Assembly (NCBI GenBank): GCA_028693085.1 | Contig: JAQUWC010000102.1 | Coordinates: 1 to 6,165 of the forward strand | Length of the DNA: 6,165 nt | Reading direction: 5' to 3' | Origin: UBA5266 sp002411545 | GTDB lineage: Bacteria > Bacteroidota > Bacteroidia > Bacteroidales > WCHB1-69 | The notes under the pieces: generated by a model | Database searches by the model: none | What the model saw: the letters and a program-made list of their open reading frames with translations, nothing else | Told to the model about the DNA's origin: nothing | Translations under genes and position numbers: made by a program | Shown: piece after piece, positions 1-6,165 of the stretch | Position numbering within the stretch: position 1 is the first letter of the stretch | Layout: the number at the start of each line of letters is the position of its first letter

Positions 1-1
1 A

Positions 2-28
2 GGTTTGGATAGATAAGTCCTTTCTTTG
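2..28 (+). other. In-frame TAA inside the pyrG linker
   Basis: In the pyrG frame, bases 2-13 read Gly-Leu-Asp-Arg, bases 14-16 are TAA, and bases 17-28 continue Val-Leu-Ser-Leu into the glutaminase ORF. The GLD...VL pattern just before the linker, at about this distance from the VTIG(L/I)VGKY motif, is what CTP synthases have, so coding similarity seems to run through the stop with no frame change. The other two + frames hit stops at once (TAG at 10-12, TGA at 27-29). Either one codon is a nonsense mutation, the first bases carry a sequence or assembly error near a contig end, or the gene is truly split. The alignment is from memory of the family, not computed. Confidence 0.6.
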
Positions 29-847
29 ATGCATATTCCTTTAACTACTGAACCTAATTTAGACTATTTGAAAGATTTCTTATATAAACTTAAATATCCA
101 AAAACCTCTGTTACCATTGGTCTTATCGGAAAATATGTAGAACTACACGATGCATATAAATCTATTGGTGAAGCATTTATTCATGGAGGTGTCAGCAATG
201 AATGTAAAGTAAAACTTGAATATATCCACTCCGAAGAAATTGACGAAAACAATGTAGATGAAAAGCTACATCATTTACACGGCATCTTAGTAGCTCCCGG
301 TTTTGGGGAAAGAGGCATAGAAGGTAAGATTACTGCCATAAAATATGCACGCATACATAAAGTGCCCTTTTTCGGCATATGCTTGGGCATGCAATGTGCC
401 GTCATCGAATTTGCTCGCAACGTATTAGGATATAAAGATGCTCATTCAACCGAAATGAATCCCCATACGACATATCCTGTGGTTGACATTATGGAAGAAC
501 AAAAACACGTTTGTGATTCCGGAGGAACTATGCGTTTAGGCTCATATCCTTGCGAATTGAAAGAAGGCAGCAAAGTCATGAGCATTTATGGACAACAACA
601 CATCTTTGAACGTCACCGCCATCGCTACGAATTCAATAACAAATATGTAAGCGAATTCGAATGCAACGGCATGATTGCTTCCGGCATGAACCGCAATCAA
701 AATTTGGTGGAGATTATGGAATTATCCGATCATCCGTGGTTTATCGGCGTACAATTTCATCCCGAGTATAAAAGTACCGTTGCCAAACATCATCCCTTGT
801 TCGAACATTTTGTAAAAGCAGCTATTGATCACAAAATAAATCATTAA
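26..847 (+). CDS. pyrG: CTP synthase, C-terminal glutaminase domain (5'-truncated or interrupted)
   Basis: CTP synthase makes CTP from UTP, ATP and glutamine in the cytoplasm; this part hydrolyses glutamine and supplies ammonia to the synthetase domain. Seen, numbering from the TTG at 26: linker and domain entry (VTIGLIGKYVEL, 29-40), oxyanion loop PGFGERG (91-97), nucleophile Cys119 in GICLGMQ, the signature ERHRHRYE (195-202), and the rest of the triad, His245 and Glu247, in QFHPE. Full-length CTP synthases have about 535-545 residues, so the roughly 260-residue amidoligase domain is missing, lying mostly beyond the left edge. The start at 26 (TTG; ATG at 29 is equally possible) is only the first start after an in-frame TAA at 14-16 and is unlikely to be native. 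The glutaminase domain itself looks intact. folP follows 2 bases after the stop. Confidence 0.93.
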   Translation: MMHIPLTTEPNLDYLKDFLYKLKYPKTSVTIGLIGKYVELHDAYKSIGEAFIHGGVSNECKVKLEYIHSEEIDENNVDEKLHHLHGILVAPGFGERGIEGKITAIKYARIHKVPFFGICLGMQCAVIEFARNVLGYKDAHSTEMNPHTTYPVVDIMEEQKHVCDSGGTMRLGSYPCELKEGSKVMSIYGQQHIFERHRHRYEFNNKYVSEFECNGMIASGMNRNQNLVEIMELSDHPWFIGVQFHPEYKSTVAKHHPLFEHFVKAAIDHKINH

Positions 848-849
848 CG

Positions 850-1695
850 ATGAATCATACCCTCAACTGCAAAGGAAAGCTTCTCTCCTTGGAACATCCT
901 TTAGTGATGGGAATTCTCAATGTTACTGAAGATTCATTTTATGACGGTGGACGATATTTTGGAGATGAAAAAAAATACCTGGCTCGGGTAGAGCAAATGC
1001 TGAATGAACAAGCCGATATCATCGATATAGGAGCCATGTCAACACGTCCCAATGCCCTGGAATTACCCGAAGAAGAAGAACTAAAACGAGTCAAAGAGGT
1101 TATAACTAACATTGTAAAGCATTTTCCCGATACGATTATCTCGGTCGACACCTGGCGTTCGAAAGTAGCCAAATCAGCCGTCGATGTAGGAGCTTGCATC
1201 ATCAACGATATTTCAGGCGGCGAATTCGACACAGAGATGTTTGCTACCGTAGCTGCTTTGAAAGTGCCCTACGTTTTAATGCATACAAGTGCCAGACCTC
1301 AACTTATGCAACAATACACTCATTACGAAGATGTAGTGAAAGATATTTTCAAATACTTGAGTAAACGTTTACAAGAACTTTATGCTTTAAACGTATCGGA
1401 TGTATGGATAGATGTAGGTTTCGGATTCGGGAAAACCATCGATCAGAACTATGAACTATTGCGTAATATTAAAACTTTTAGCTTATTAGATTGCCCTATA
1501 GTGTTGGCTTTATCACGTAAAACCATGTTTTGGAAATATTTGAACATTAGTCCGGAAGAAGCTCTTTATGCCACTTTAGCCGCTGAATCGTATGCTCTTA
1601 TGCAAGGAATACAGATAGTACGCGTACACGATGTAAAAGCAGCCAAACAGACCATACAAATTATTGAAAAGATTAAAAATACCGGGAATAAATAA
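850..1695 (+). CDS. folP: Dihydropteroate synthase
   Basis: Condenses hydroxymethyl-dihydropterin pyrophosphate with p-aminobenzoate to dihydropteroate in cytoplasmic folate synthesis; it is the sulfonamide target. The 281 residues form a complete TIM-barrel protein of normal family length. Seen: loop 1 GILNVTEDSFYDGG (21-34), loop 2 STRP (64-67), SVDT with Asp100, IINDISGG (117-124, Asn119), GFGFGK (190-195) after Asp188, SRK with Lys224, and RVHDV (258-262, Arg258 and His260). Thus the usual pterin and phosphate ligands are present. Odd: several normally fixed positions differ, such as TED for TPD in loop 1, GAMSTRPN for GGxSTRPG, HTSARP for a HMxGxP-like segment, DVGFG for DPGFG and ALSRKT for GLSRKS. 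It starts with ATG 2 bases after pyrG and is probably cotranscribed with it. It converges with panB, with no diadenylate cyclase gene next to it, although these two genes are often neighbours in Bacteroidota. Confidence 0.93.
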   Translation: MNHTLNCKGKLLSLEHPLVMGILNVTEDSFYDGGRYFGDEKKYLARVEQMLNEQADIIDIGAMSTRPNALELPEEEELKRVKEVITNIVKHFPDTIISVDTWRSKVAKSAVDVGACIINDISGGEFDTEMFATVAALKVPYVLMHTSARPQLMQQYTHYEDVVKDIFKYLSKRLQELYALNVSDVWIDVGFGFGKTIDQNYELLRNIKTFSLLDCPIVLALSRKTMFWKYLNISPEEALYATLAAESYALMQGIQIVRVHDVKAAKQTIQIIEKIKNTGNK

Positions 1696-1727
1696 AGATT
1701 AAAAAAAAGTAACTACAAAAAAACTAG
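1696..1727. other. Convergent folP/panB spacer
   Basis: This 32-base A-rich gap lies between two convergent stop codons. It holds A runs at 1701-1708 and 1717-1723 but no convincing GC-rich hairpin; the only palindrome is the 8-base AACTAGTT at 1722-1729, too weak for a terminator. On the - strand the A runs read as U tracts just after the panB stop, so they may help end that transcript. I cannot define a terminator for folP here. Confidence 0.5.
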
Positions 1728-2546
1728 TTAATATTGTTCTTTATCATTGGGAAAATCCAACGATTTCACATCATGAATATAACGTTCGAGAGCAGTGGTT
1801 ATTTCGGCGCTAAGGTTATGATAACGACGCAAGAAGCGTGGTGAAAACTGTTGAGTAATACCAAGCATATCATGTAAAACCAATACTTGTCCATCTACAT
1901 CATGTCCTGCTCCTATACCGATGATGGGAATTTTAAGCGATTTAGTAACTTTAGCAGCTAATGAAGCGGGGATTTTCTCCAAAACAATGCCAAAACAACC
2001 CGTCTTCTCAAGCAAGAGAGCATCTTCCAACAATCGATTCGCTTCTTCTTCTTCAATAGCACGTACGGCATATGTACCGAATTTATTGATTGATTGTGGA
2101 GTAAGGCCGAGATGTCCCATTACCGGAATACCGGCTGTAAGGATGCGGTCAATGCTTTCAACAATTTCTTTTCCTCCTTCCAGTTTCACGGCATCAGCAC
2201 CGGATTCTTTCATAATGCGTATGGCAGAATGCAATGCTTCCTTGGAATCGCCTTGATAGGTACCAAAGGGTAAATCAACCACCACCAAGGCACGCTCAAC
2301 AGCACGTACTACCGAGGAAGCATGATAGATCATATGATCAAGGGTTATGGGTAAAGTGGTTTTAAATCCGGCCATTACATTAGCGGCCGAATCGCCTACC
2401 AAGATAATTTCCATACCTACCATTTCCAACAAACGAGCCATGGAATAATCGTATGCAGTCAGCATAACGATTTTTTCTTGGTTGTTCTTCATTTTTTGCA
2501 AAATATGGGTCGTGATTTTCCCTGCTGATTTGGATATAGTTGACAT
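1728..2546 (-). CDS. panB: 3-methyl-2-oxobutanoate hydroxymethyltransferase (ketopantoate hydroxymethyltransferase)
   Basis: Transfers a hydroxymethyl group from 5,10-methylene-tetrahydrofolate to 2-oxoisovalerate, giving ketopantoate, the first committed step to pantothenate and coenzyme A. The 272 residues are a complete family member. Seen: LTAYDYSMA (29-37), VGDS with metal ligand Asp52, VVVDLPFGTYQ with metal ligand Asp91, VKLEGG (120-125, Lys121 and Glu123), GHLGLTPQS (144-152, His145), the catalytic-base Glu190 in VLEKIPA, and GIGAG (210-214). All match the E. coli enzyme's key residues in order. It starts 28 bases after the mutB stop on the same strand, with no promoter-like box in the gap, so it probably rides on the mutB transcript. 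It needs a folate cofactor, so it depends indirectly on folP across the spacer, but that is metabolic and not shown to be regulatory. No panC or panD is in the window. Confidence 0.97.
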   Translation of the reverse strand: MSTISKSAGKITTHILQKMKNNQEKIVMLTAYDYSMARLLEMVGMEIILVGDSAANVMAGFKTTLPITLDHMIYHASSVVRAVERALVVVDLPFGTYQGDSKEALHSAIRIMKESGADAVKLEGGKEIVESIDRILTAGIPVMGHLGLTPQSINKFGTYAVRAIEEEEANRLLEDALLLEKTGCFGIVLEKIPASLAAKVTKSLKIPIIGIGAGHDVDGQVLVLHDMLGITQQFSPRFLRRYHNLSAEITTALERYIHDVKSLDFPNDKEQY

Positions 2547-2574
2547 ATTAAATCATTAAAATAGTAAACTTGGA

Positions 2575-4713
2575 TTAACTCCGTGCTTCAATCAGTAAAT
2601 TAAGCATGATAACGGCACAATCGCTGATAACGGAACCGGGTCCGAAAATAGCAACAGCACCTGCTTTATACAAGAAATCATAATCTTGCGGAGGAATTAC
2701 CCCTCCAACAATAACCATGATATCTTCACGTCCTAATTTCTTCAATTCATCGATAATTTGAGGAACCAATGTTTTATGACCAGCAGCCAAGGATGAAACG
2801 CCGACAAAATGCACGTCATTTTCGACGGCTTGCTTGGCAGCTTCAGCCGGGGTTTGAAACAAAGGACCCATGTCTACATCAAAACCTATGTCAGCATAGG
2901 CTGTTGCAACGACTTTAGCTCCGCGGTCATGACCGTCTTGACCCATTTTAGCTATCATAATACGTGGACGACGTCCTTCGATAGCCGCAAATTGATCCGC
3001 TAATTCACACGCTTTCTTAAAGCTATCTTTATTTTTTGTTTCTGAACTATACACTCCTGATATAAGATTTATTTTTGCTTTATAACGACCAAAGACTTCT
3101 TCCATGGCCATGGATATTTCACCTAAAGATGCCCGTTTGCGGGCTGCTTCAATCGAGAGGGCTAAAAGATTCCCATTCCCTGTCTTGGCACATTCGGTAA
3201 TAAGCTGTAAAGCTTGATTTACCTCCTCTTGATTTCTATTGGCACGCAATTGTTTCAACCGTTTTAGTTGTGCTTCACGAACAGCCGTATTGTCGACTTC
3301 TAAGGTTTCGATAGGATCTTCGTGTTCCAAACGATATTTATTTACTCCAACAATAATATCTTCACCGGAATCAATACGAGCTTGTTTACGTGCTGAAGCC
3401 TCTTCTATACGCATTTTGGGAATACCAGTTTCTATGGCTTTGGCCATGCCTCCTAATTTTTCGATTTCTTGAATGTGATTCCACGCTTTGTGAGCTATAT
3501 CGTCGGTTAATTTCTCTACATAATACGAACCGGCCCAAGGATCGACCACACGACATATCTGAGTTTCTTCTTGCAGGTATATTTGAGTATTACGGGCAAT
3601 ACGAGCTGAAAAATCGGTTGGTAAAGCAATGGCTTCATCCAAAGCATTGGTATGTAAGGATTGAGTATGACCTAAGGCAGCAGCCATGGCTTCAATGCAT
3701 GTACGTGCTACATTATTAAATGGATCTTGCTCAGTTAAAGACCATCCTGAGGTTTGACTGTGCGTTCGCAATGCCAAAGATTTCGGATTTTTAGGATTAA
3801 ACTGCTTCACGATTTTTGCCCATAGCATACGAGCGGCACGCATTTTAGCAATTTCCATAAAATGATTCATTCCAATACCCCAGAAAAAGGATAATCGAGG
3901 AGCGAAGGAATCAATGTTCATTCCGGCATTTAAACCGGCACGTATATATTCCAAACCGTCGGCCAAGGTATACGCCAACTCTATATCGGCAGTAGCACCG
4001 GCTTCTTGCATATGATATCCTGAAATACTGATTGAATTAAATTTAGGCATATGTTTGGCCGTAAATTCGAATATATCGGCTATGATTTTCATGGAAGGAA
4101 GCGGTGGATAGATATAGGTGTTTCTGACCATGAATTCCTTTAAAATATCGTTTTGAATCGTACCGGTGAGCTTTTCCATACTCACGCCTTGTTCTTCGGC
4201 AGCTACAATATAAAAAGCCATGATGGGCAGTACCGCTCCATTCATCGTCATCGACACCGACATTCTATCCAAAGGTATTTGGTCGAAAAGAATTTTCATA
4301 TCTAAAATAGAATCAACGGCAACACCGGCTTTACCCACATCACCCACTACCCTGCTGTGATCACTGTCGTATCCGCGATGAGTGGCTAAATCAAAGGCTA
4401 TCGACAAACCTTTTTGTCCGGCAGCCAAATTTCTACGATAAAAAGCATTCGACTCTTCTGCCGTGGAAAAACCGGCATACTGACGTATAGTCCATGGTTT
4501 CATCACATACATCGTAGAATAAGGACCCCGCAAAAAAGGCGGTAAACCCGCGGCATAATGCAAATGCTCCAAGTCTTCCAAATCTTTGGCCGAATATACC
4601 GTTTTTAATGGAATTTGTTCGGCAGTTGTCCATTCTTCGGCAGGAAGAGAATCTTTTTTTGTACTTGAATTAGCAGGAGTCTTAAATGATATCTTTTCAA
4701 AATCAGGTCTCAT
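2575..4713 (-). CDS. mutB: Methylmalonyl-CoA mutase, large (catalytic, B12-binding) subunit
   Basis: Adenosylcobalamin enzyme interconverting succinyl-CoA and (R)-methylmalonyl-CoA; in Bacteroidota it serves propionate production from succinate, or propionyl-CoA use. The 712 residues match full-length catalytic subunits. Seen: N-terminal substrate barrel, about 30-555, with PWTIRQYAGF (73-82), IQNDILKEFMVR (186-197), SGYHMQEAG (231-239), APRLSFF (271-277), RTHSQTSGWSLTEQDP (316-331) and LHTNALDEAIALPTDFSARI (353-372). The C-terminal B12 domain, about 582-712, has DGHDRGAK (593-600; His595 is the axial cobalt ligand) plus Lys589 and SSLAAGH (640-646). By offset from the Propionibacterium enzyme, Tyr79, Arg197, Tyr233, His234, Arg273 and Gln320 are the active-site residues; Tyr79 and Arg197 favour methylmalonyl over isobutyryl substrate. 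It is first in a likely mutB-panB unit, with a promoter box upstream. Odd: no small-subunit, epimerase or MeaB chaperone gene is adjacent. Confidence 0.97.
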   Translation of the reverse strand: MRPDFEKISFKTPANSSTKKDSLPAEEWTTAEQIPLKTVYSAKDLEDLEHLHYAAGLPPFLRGPYSTMYVMKPWTIRQYAGFSTAEESNAFYRRNLAAGQKGLSIAFDLATHRGYDSDHSRVVGDVGKAGVAVDSILDMKILFDQIPLDRMSVSMTMNGAVLPIMAFYIVAAEEQGVSMEKLTGTIQNDILKEFMVRNTYIYPPLPSMKIIADIFEFTAKHMPKFNSISISGYHMQEAGATADIELAYTLADGLEYIRAGLNAGMNIDSFAPRLSFFWGIGMNHFMEIAKMRAARMLWAKIVKQFNPKNPKSLALRTHSQTSGWSLTEQDPFNNVARTCIEAMAAALGHTQSLHTNALDEAIALPTDFSARIARNTQIYLQEETQICRVVDPWAGSYYVEKLTDDIAHKAWNHIQEIEKLGGMAKAIETGIPKMRIEEASARKQARIDSGEDIIVGVNKYRLEHEDPIETLEVDNTAVREAQLKRLKQLRANRNQEEVNQALQLITECAKTGNGNLLALSIEAARKRASLGEISMAMEEVFGRYKAKINLISGVYSSETKNKDSFKKACELADQFAAIEGRRPRIMIAKMGQDGHDRGAKVVATAYADIGFDVDMGPLFQTPAEAAKQAVENDVHFVGVSSLAAGHKTLVPQIIDELKKLGREDIMVIVGGVIPPQDYDFLYKAGAVAIFGPGSVISDCAVIMLNLLIEARS

Positions 4714-4745
4714 TGCAATGTGTTAATTTTTATTTAAAAACTATG

Positions 4746-4753
4746 CAAAAGTA
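4746..4753 (-). promoter_or_regulatory. Bacteroidota-type -7 promoter box upstream of mutB
   Basis: Read on the - strand this is TACTTTTG followed by CA, a full match to the Bacteroidota sigma-ABfr -7 consensus TAnnTTTG. Its downstream edge is 32 bases before the mutB ATG, leaving a 5' leader of roughly 25 bases. The -33 partner is weak: CCTG (- strand) stands 17 bases upstream of the box, while a TTTG 3 bases upstream is too close. The position and the box quality support it; the poor -33 box lowers confidence. Confidence 0.55.
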
Positions 4754-4828
4754 CATCAAATTTTATTATGCAGGCGTATATATTCCATAAAATTATTTTT
4801 AATCGAAACAAGTAGCATCCATTTTTTC

Positions 4829-4865
4829 AAAAAAAATTATTGCTGTTGACAGAAAAAGCATCTGT
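4829..4865 (-). terminator. Possible weak terminator after the outer-membrane protein gene
   Basis: Just past the stop of the outer-membrane gene, the - strand has two overlapping small inverted repeats: ACAGA...TCTGT (arms 4861-4865 and 4849-4853, 7-base loop) and TGCT...AGCA (arms 4857-4860 and 4841-4844). Eight T residues follow on the - strand (plus-strand A run 4829-4836). The stems are short, so termination here is plausible from position and the T run more than from hairpin strength. Confidence 0.3.
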
Positions 4866-4867
4866 TT

Positions 4868-5446
4868 TTAAAAAATCAATCCAAGCGATAGCGTCAACAT
4901 GTCGCGATAATGTTCGGAATTTGGAATAATGGCTTGAAAACTTTTACGATAACCCACATCGAAGGTAAAGGAGTAAAGATCAAGTCCCAGTCCGGCAAGC
5001 AAATCCATATTGTGAATTTGCATGTTGCTTTTCAATAAACCAATATCATTTTTGGTTAAACGTACTAACGCCCGATATTGTAGTCCGGTTAAAAACCGTA
5101 AGGAAACGTTACGCCCTTCTACCAAGTGATATCCGAATTGCAATGGAAGAGACACATAACCCAATTCAATGCTATGAAGCTGTGTTGTTGAATCTATAAA
5201 ATTCAACTTACATTTATTAATATGATAATCCAATCCTGTATGAGCATACAAACGCCCTCCAACTCGAAGTTGAAATCCTATATTATAGTTAAAGGTACTT
5301 TTGTATGTCCATACTTCCGTGAAATCTTTTTGATTACTAGGTATATCTAAACCGAATTTTATGCCCCAACGCAGCAATTCCTGTGCGGAAGTCTGAAAAG
5401 AACATACACTAAAAAAAATCAAACCGTAAATATATTTTGCTTTCAT
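4868..5446 (-). CDS. Small outer-membrane beta-barrel protein (porin-family, OMP_b-brl type)
   Basis: Predicted exported outer-membrane protein of unknown function. The 192 residues open with a signal peptide: basic MKAK, hydrophobic YIYGLIFFSV, and a likely cleavage after Ser-Ala-Gln22, a common site in Bacteroidota. Cys15 does not sit in a good lipobox, so a lipoprotein is unlikely. The mature part alternates aromatic and polar residues in short strands, such as WGIKFGLDIP (27-36), YNIGFQLRVG (54-63), ELGYVSLPLQFGYHL (94-108), LLAGLGLDLYSFTFDVGY (149-166) and the end MLTLSLGLIF, whose C-terminal Phe fits the barrel-assembly signal. The Y-x-x-L/I-P-L segment is typical of the PF13568-like family. 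Its ATG lies inside the end of the upstream kinase-like gene (4-base ATGA overlap), so translation is probably coupled. No partner or substrate can be read from the sequence. Confidence 0.8.
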   Translation of the reverse strand: MKAKYIYGLIFFSVCSFQTSAQELLRWGIKFGLDIPSNQKDFTEVWTYKSTFNYNIGFQLRVGGRLYAHTGLDYHINKCKLNFIDSTTQLHSIELGYVSLPLQFGYHLVEGRNVSLRFLTGLQYRALVRLTKNDIGLLKSNMQIHNMDLLAGLGLDLYSFTFDVGYRKSFQAIIPNSEHYRDMLTLSLGLIF

Positions 5447-6066
5447 ACGATGCTAAGTTTTAATTTTTGTTCAACAAATAATTTGATAAATTCGACCGAT
5501 CCTTCTGTTCCCCATACAGAGGAATCCAGACATAAATGATAGGATTCGGCATAACCCCATTGTTTATTGGTATAATAATTATAATAATTCGCTCTTTTTT
5601 TATCCATCGTATTAATCAAATGCCGAGCTTGGTGTTCAGATATCCCCTTATTTTTTATGATAGTGGCTACCCTACTTTCTAAAGGTGCATGAATAAATAT
5701 ATTTATACAATTTTTAAAATCTCTTAATATGTAATCGGAAGTACGTCCGACAATGACACAGGAATTTTCAGAAGCCAGTTTACGAATAACGTCCGATTGC
5801 ATTTGAAATAAGGCATTATTGCTTAATACGGTTTCATTATTGAAACCAAAAAGATTATGTGTAAGTGCATAAAAGAAATTACTGCTTGGTTTTTCATCGG
5901 CTTTTTCAAAATAGGTCGAATCCAAACCACTCTCTTTAGCGGCTAATTTAATCAAGGCTTTATCGTAAAACTTTATTTGCATTTTTTGAGCAAGCAACTT
6001 TCCTATTTCAACGCCACCACTTCCGGCTTGCCGACCTATATTAATAATAACATGTGAATTATTCAT
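5443..6066 (-). CDS. Cytidylate kinase-like family protein (Cytidylate_kin2)
   Basis: P-loop nucleoside-monophosphate-kinase-like protein, cytoplasmic, 207 residues, normal for the family (PF13189). Seen: a P-loop-like GRQAGSGGVEIGK (11-23), FYDKALIKLAAKESGL (33-48), CVIVGRTSDYIL (103-114), IFIHAPLESRVATI (123-136), the lid-like DKKRANYYNYYT (155-166) with QWG (169-171), and YHLCLDSS (176-183). These match the family signatures closely. Family members are annotated after cytidylate kinase, but their true substrate is generally not established, and this is distinct from the essential cmk gene, so I give no symbol. A start at 6066 (ATG) puts the P-loop at the usual distance from the N terminus. 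The stop overlaps the start of the outer-membrane protein gene by 4 bases, making a two-gene unit. The gene looks more A+T-rich than mutB and panB by eye. Confidence 0.88.
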   Translation of the reverse strand: MNNSHVIINIGRQAGSGGVEIGKLLAQKMQIKFYDKALIKLAAKESGLDSTYFEKADEKPSSNFFYALTHNLFGFNNETVLSNNALFQMQSDVIRKLASENSCVIVGRTSDYILRDFKNCINIFIHAPLESRVATIIKNKGISEHQARHLINTMDKKRANYYNYYTNKQWGYAESYHLCLDSSVWGTEGSVEFIKLFVEQKLKLSIV

Positions 6067-6113
6067 TGTATGATATATTTAATGAGGCACTTTCAATCTT
6101 TTTAATTGCTAAA

Positions 6114-6139
6114 CAATATAAACAGGTCTATATATACAA
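6114..6139 (-). promoter_or_regulatory. Low-confidence promoter for the kinase-like/outer-membrane unit
   Basis: On the - strand a TATATTG (6114-6120) resembles the -7 box TAnnTTTG with one T missing, and a TTG (6137-6139) lies 16 bases upstream as a possible -33 element. The site is about 47 bases ahead of the ATG at 6066. A similar imperfect box, TACGTTG, is at 6137-6143. In DNA this A+T-rich such matches arise by chance, so this is only a candidate. Confidence 0.2.
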
Positions 6140-6165
6140 CGTAAATTTGTTTATTTATAGTCATT

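Noticed and set aside
939..1232. 97-codon open frame on the - strand opposite folP
   Set aside because: It lies wholly antisense to a well-supported folP, is low in complexity (Ser-rich) and shows no recognisable domain; it is a shadow of the coding strand.
1921..2256. 111-codon + strand frame opposite panB
   Set aside because: It is antisense to conserved panB motifs, has no start context or domain, and is best explained as a shadow frame.
3239..3719. Two overlapping + strand frames opposite mutB
   Set aside because: Both are antisense to the conserved mutase barrel and linker, and neither shows a plausible protein.
4433..4633. 66-codon - strand frame inside mutB in another frame
   Set aside because: It overlaps the strongly conserved N-terminal mutase region in the main frame; a Cys- and Phe-rich translation without a domain suggests chance.
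4714..4745. Possible cobalamin riboswitch ahead of the B12-dependent mutase
   Set aside because: The leader between the promoter box and ATG is about 25-32 A+T-rich bases with no B12-box-like sequence, far too short for this riboswitch.
5443..6066. Assignment of the kinase-like gene as the essential cytidylate kinase cmk
   Set aside because: The motifs (CVIVGRTSDYIL, YHLCLDSS, DKKRANYYNYYT) belong to the Cytidylate_kin2 family, not canonical Cmk, so a cmk label would overstate its function.
6142..6149. TAAATTTG on the + strand near the right edge, matching the -7 box TAnnTTTG
   Set aside because: There is no -33 element at the proper distance (the nearest TTG is 33 bases upstream) and no + strand gene visible before the window ends; a chance match in A+T-rich DNA is likely.

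Overview
The window is A+T-rich chromosomal DNA that looks like a member of the Bacteroidota, most likely of the order Bacteroidales. Three things point there: no Shine-Dalgarno sequences are visible ahead of the starts, a TAnnTTTG-type -7 promoter box lies upstream of the mutase gene, and the proteins are typical of that group (a small outer-membrane beta-barrel with an Ala-Gln signal-peptidase site, a Cytidylate_kin2 protein, and a B12-dependent methylmalonyl-CoA mutase). All genes end in TAA or TGA under the standard code. The window is densely coded, with no noncoding stretch over about 155 bases, and I see no tRNA, rRNA, CRISPR array, insertion sequence or long repeat.

Left block, + strand (1-1695): the glutaminase half of CTP synthase (pyrG), cut by the window edge and preceded by an in-frame TAA, is followed 2 bases later by a rather divergent dihydropteroate synthase (folP). 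They read as one transcription unit for pyrimidine nucleotide and folate synthesis.

Middle block, - strand (1728-4713): a full-length methylmalonyl-CoA mutase catalytic subunit (mutB) is followed 28 bases downstream by ketopantoate hydroxymethyltransferase (panB). The first interconverts succinyl-CoA and methylmalonyl-CoA, and the second is an early step towards coenzyme A. This block converges on folP across a 32-base A-rich spacer.

Right block, - strand (4868-6066): a P-loop cytidylate-kinase-like protein of unknown substrate overlaps by 4 bases with a small secreted outer-membrane beta-barrel protein.

Most of the window is ordinary housekeeping metabolism, and I do not see a new multi-gene system. 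The points most worth a second look are the in-frame stop that separates the glutaminase domain of an otherwise well-conserved pyrG, the mutase large subunit with no small-subunit gene beside it, the unusual residues in FolP's signature motifs, and the translationally coupled kinase-like/outer-membrane pair.
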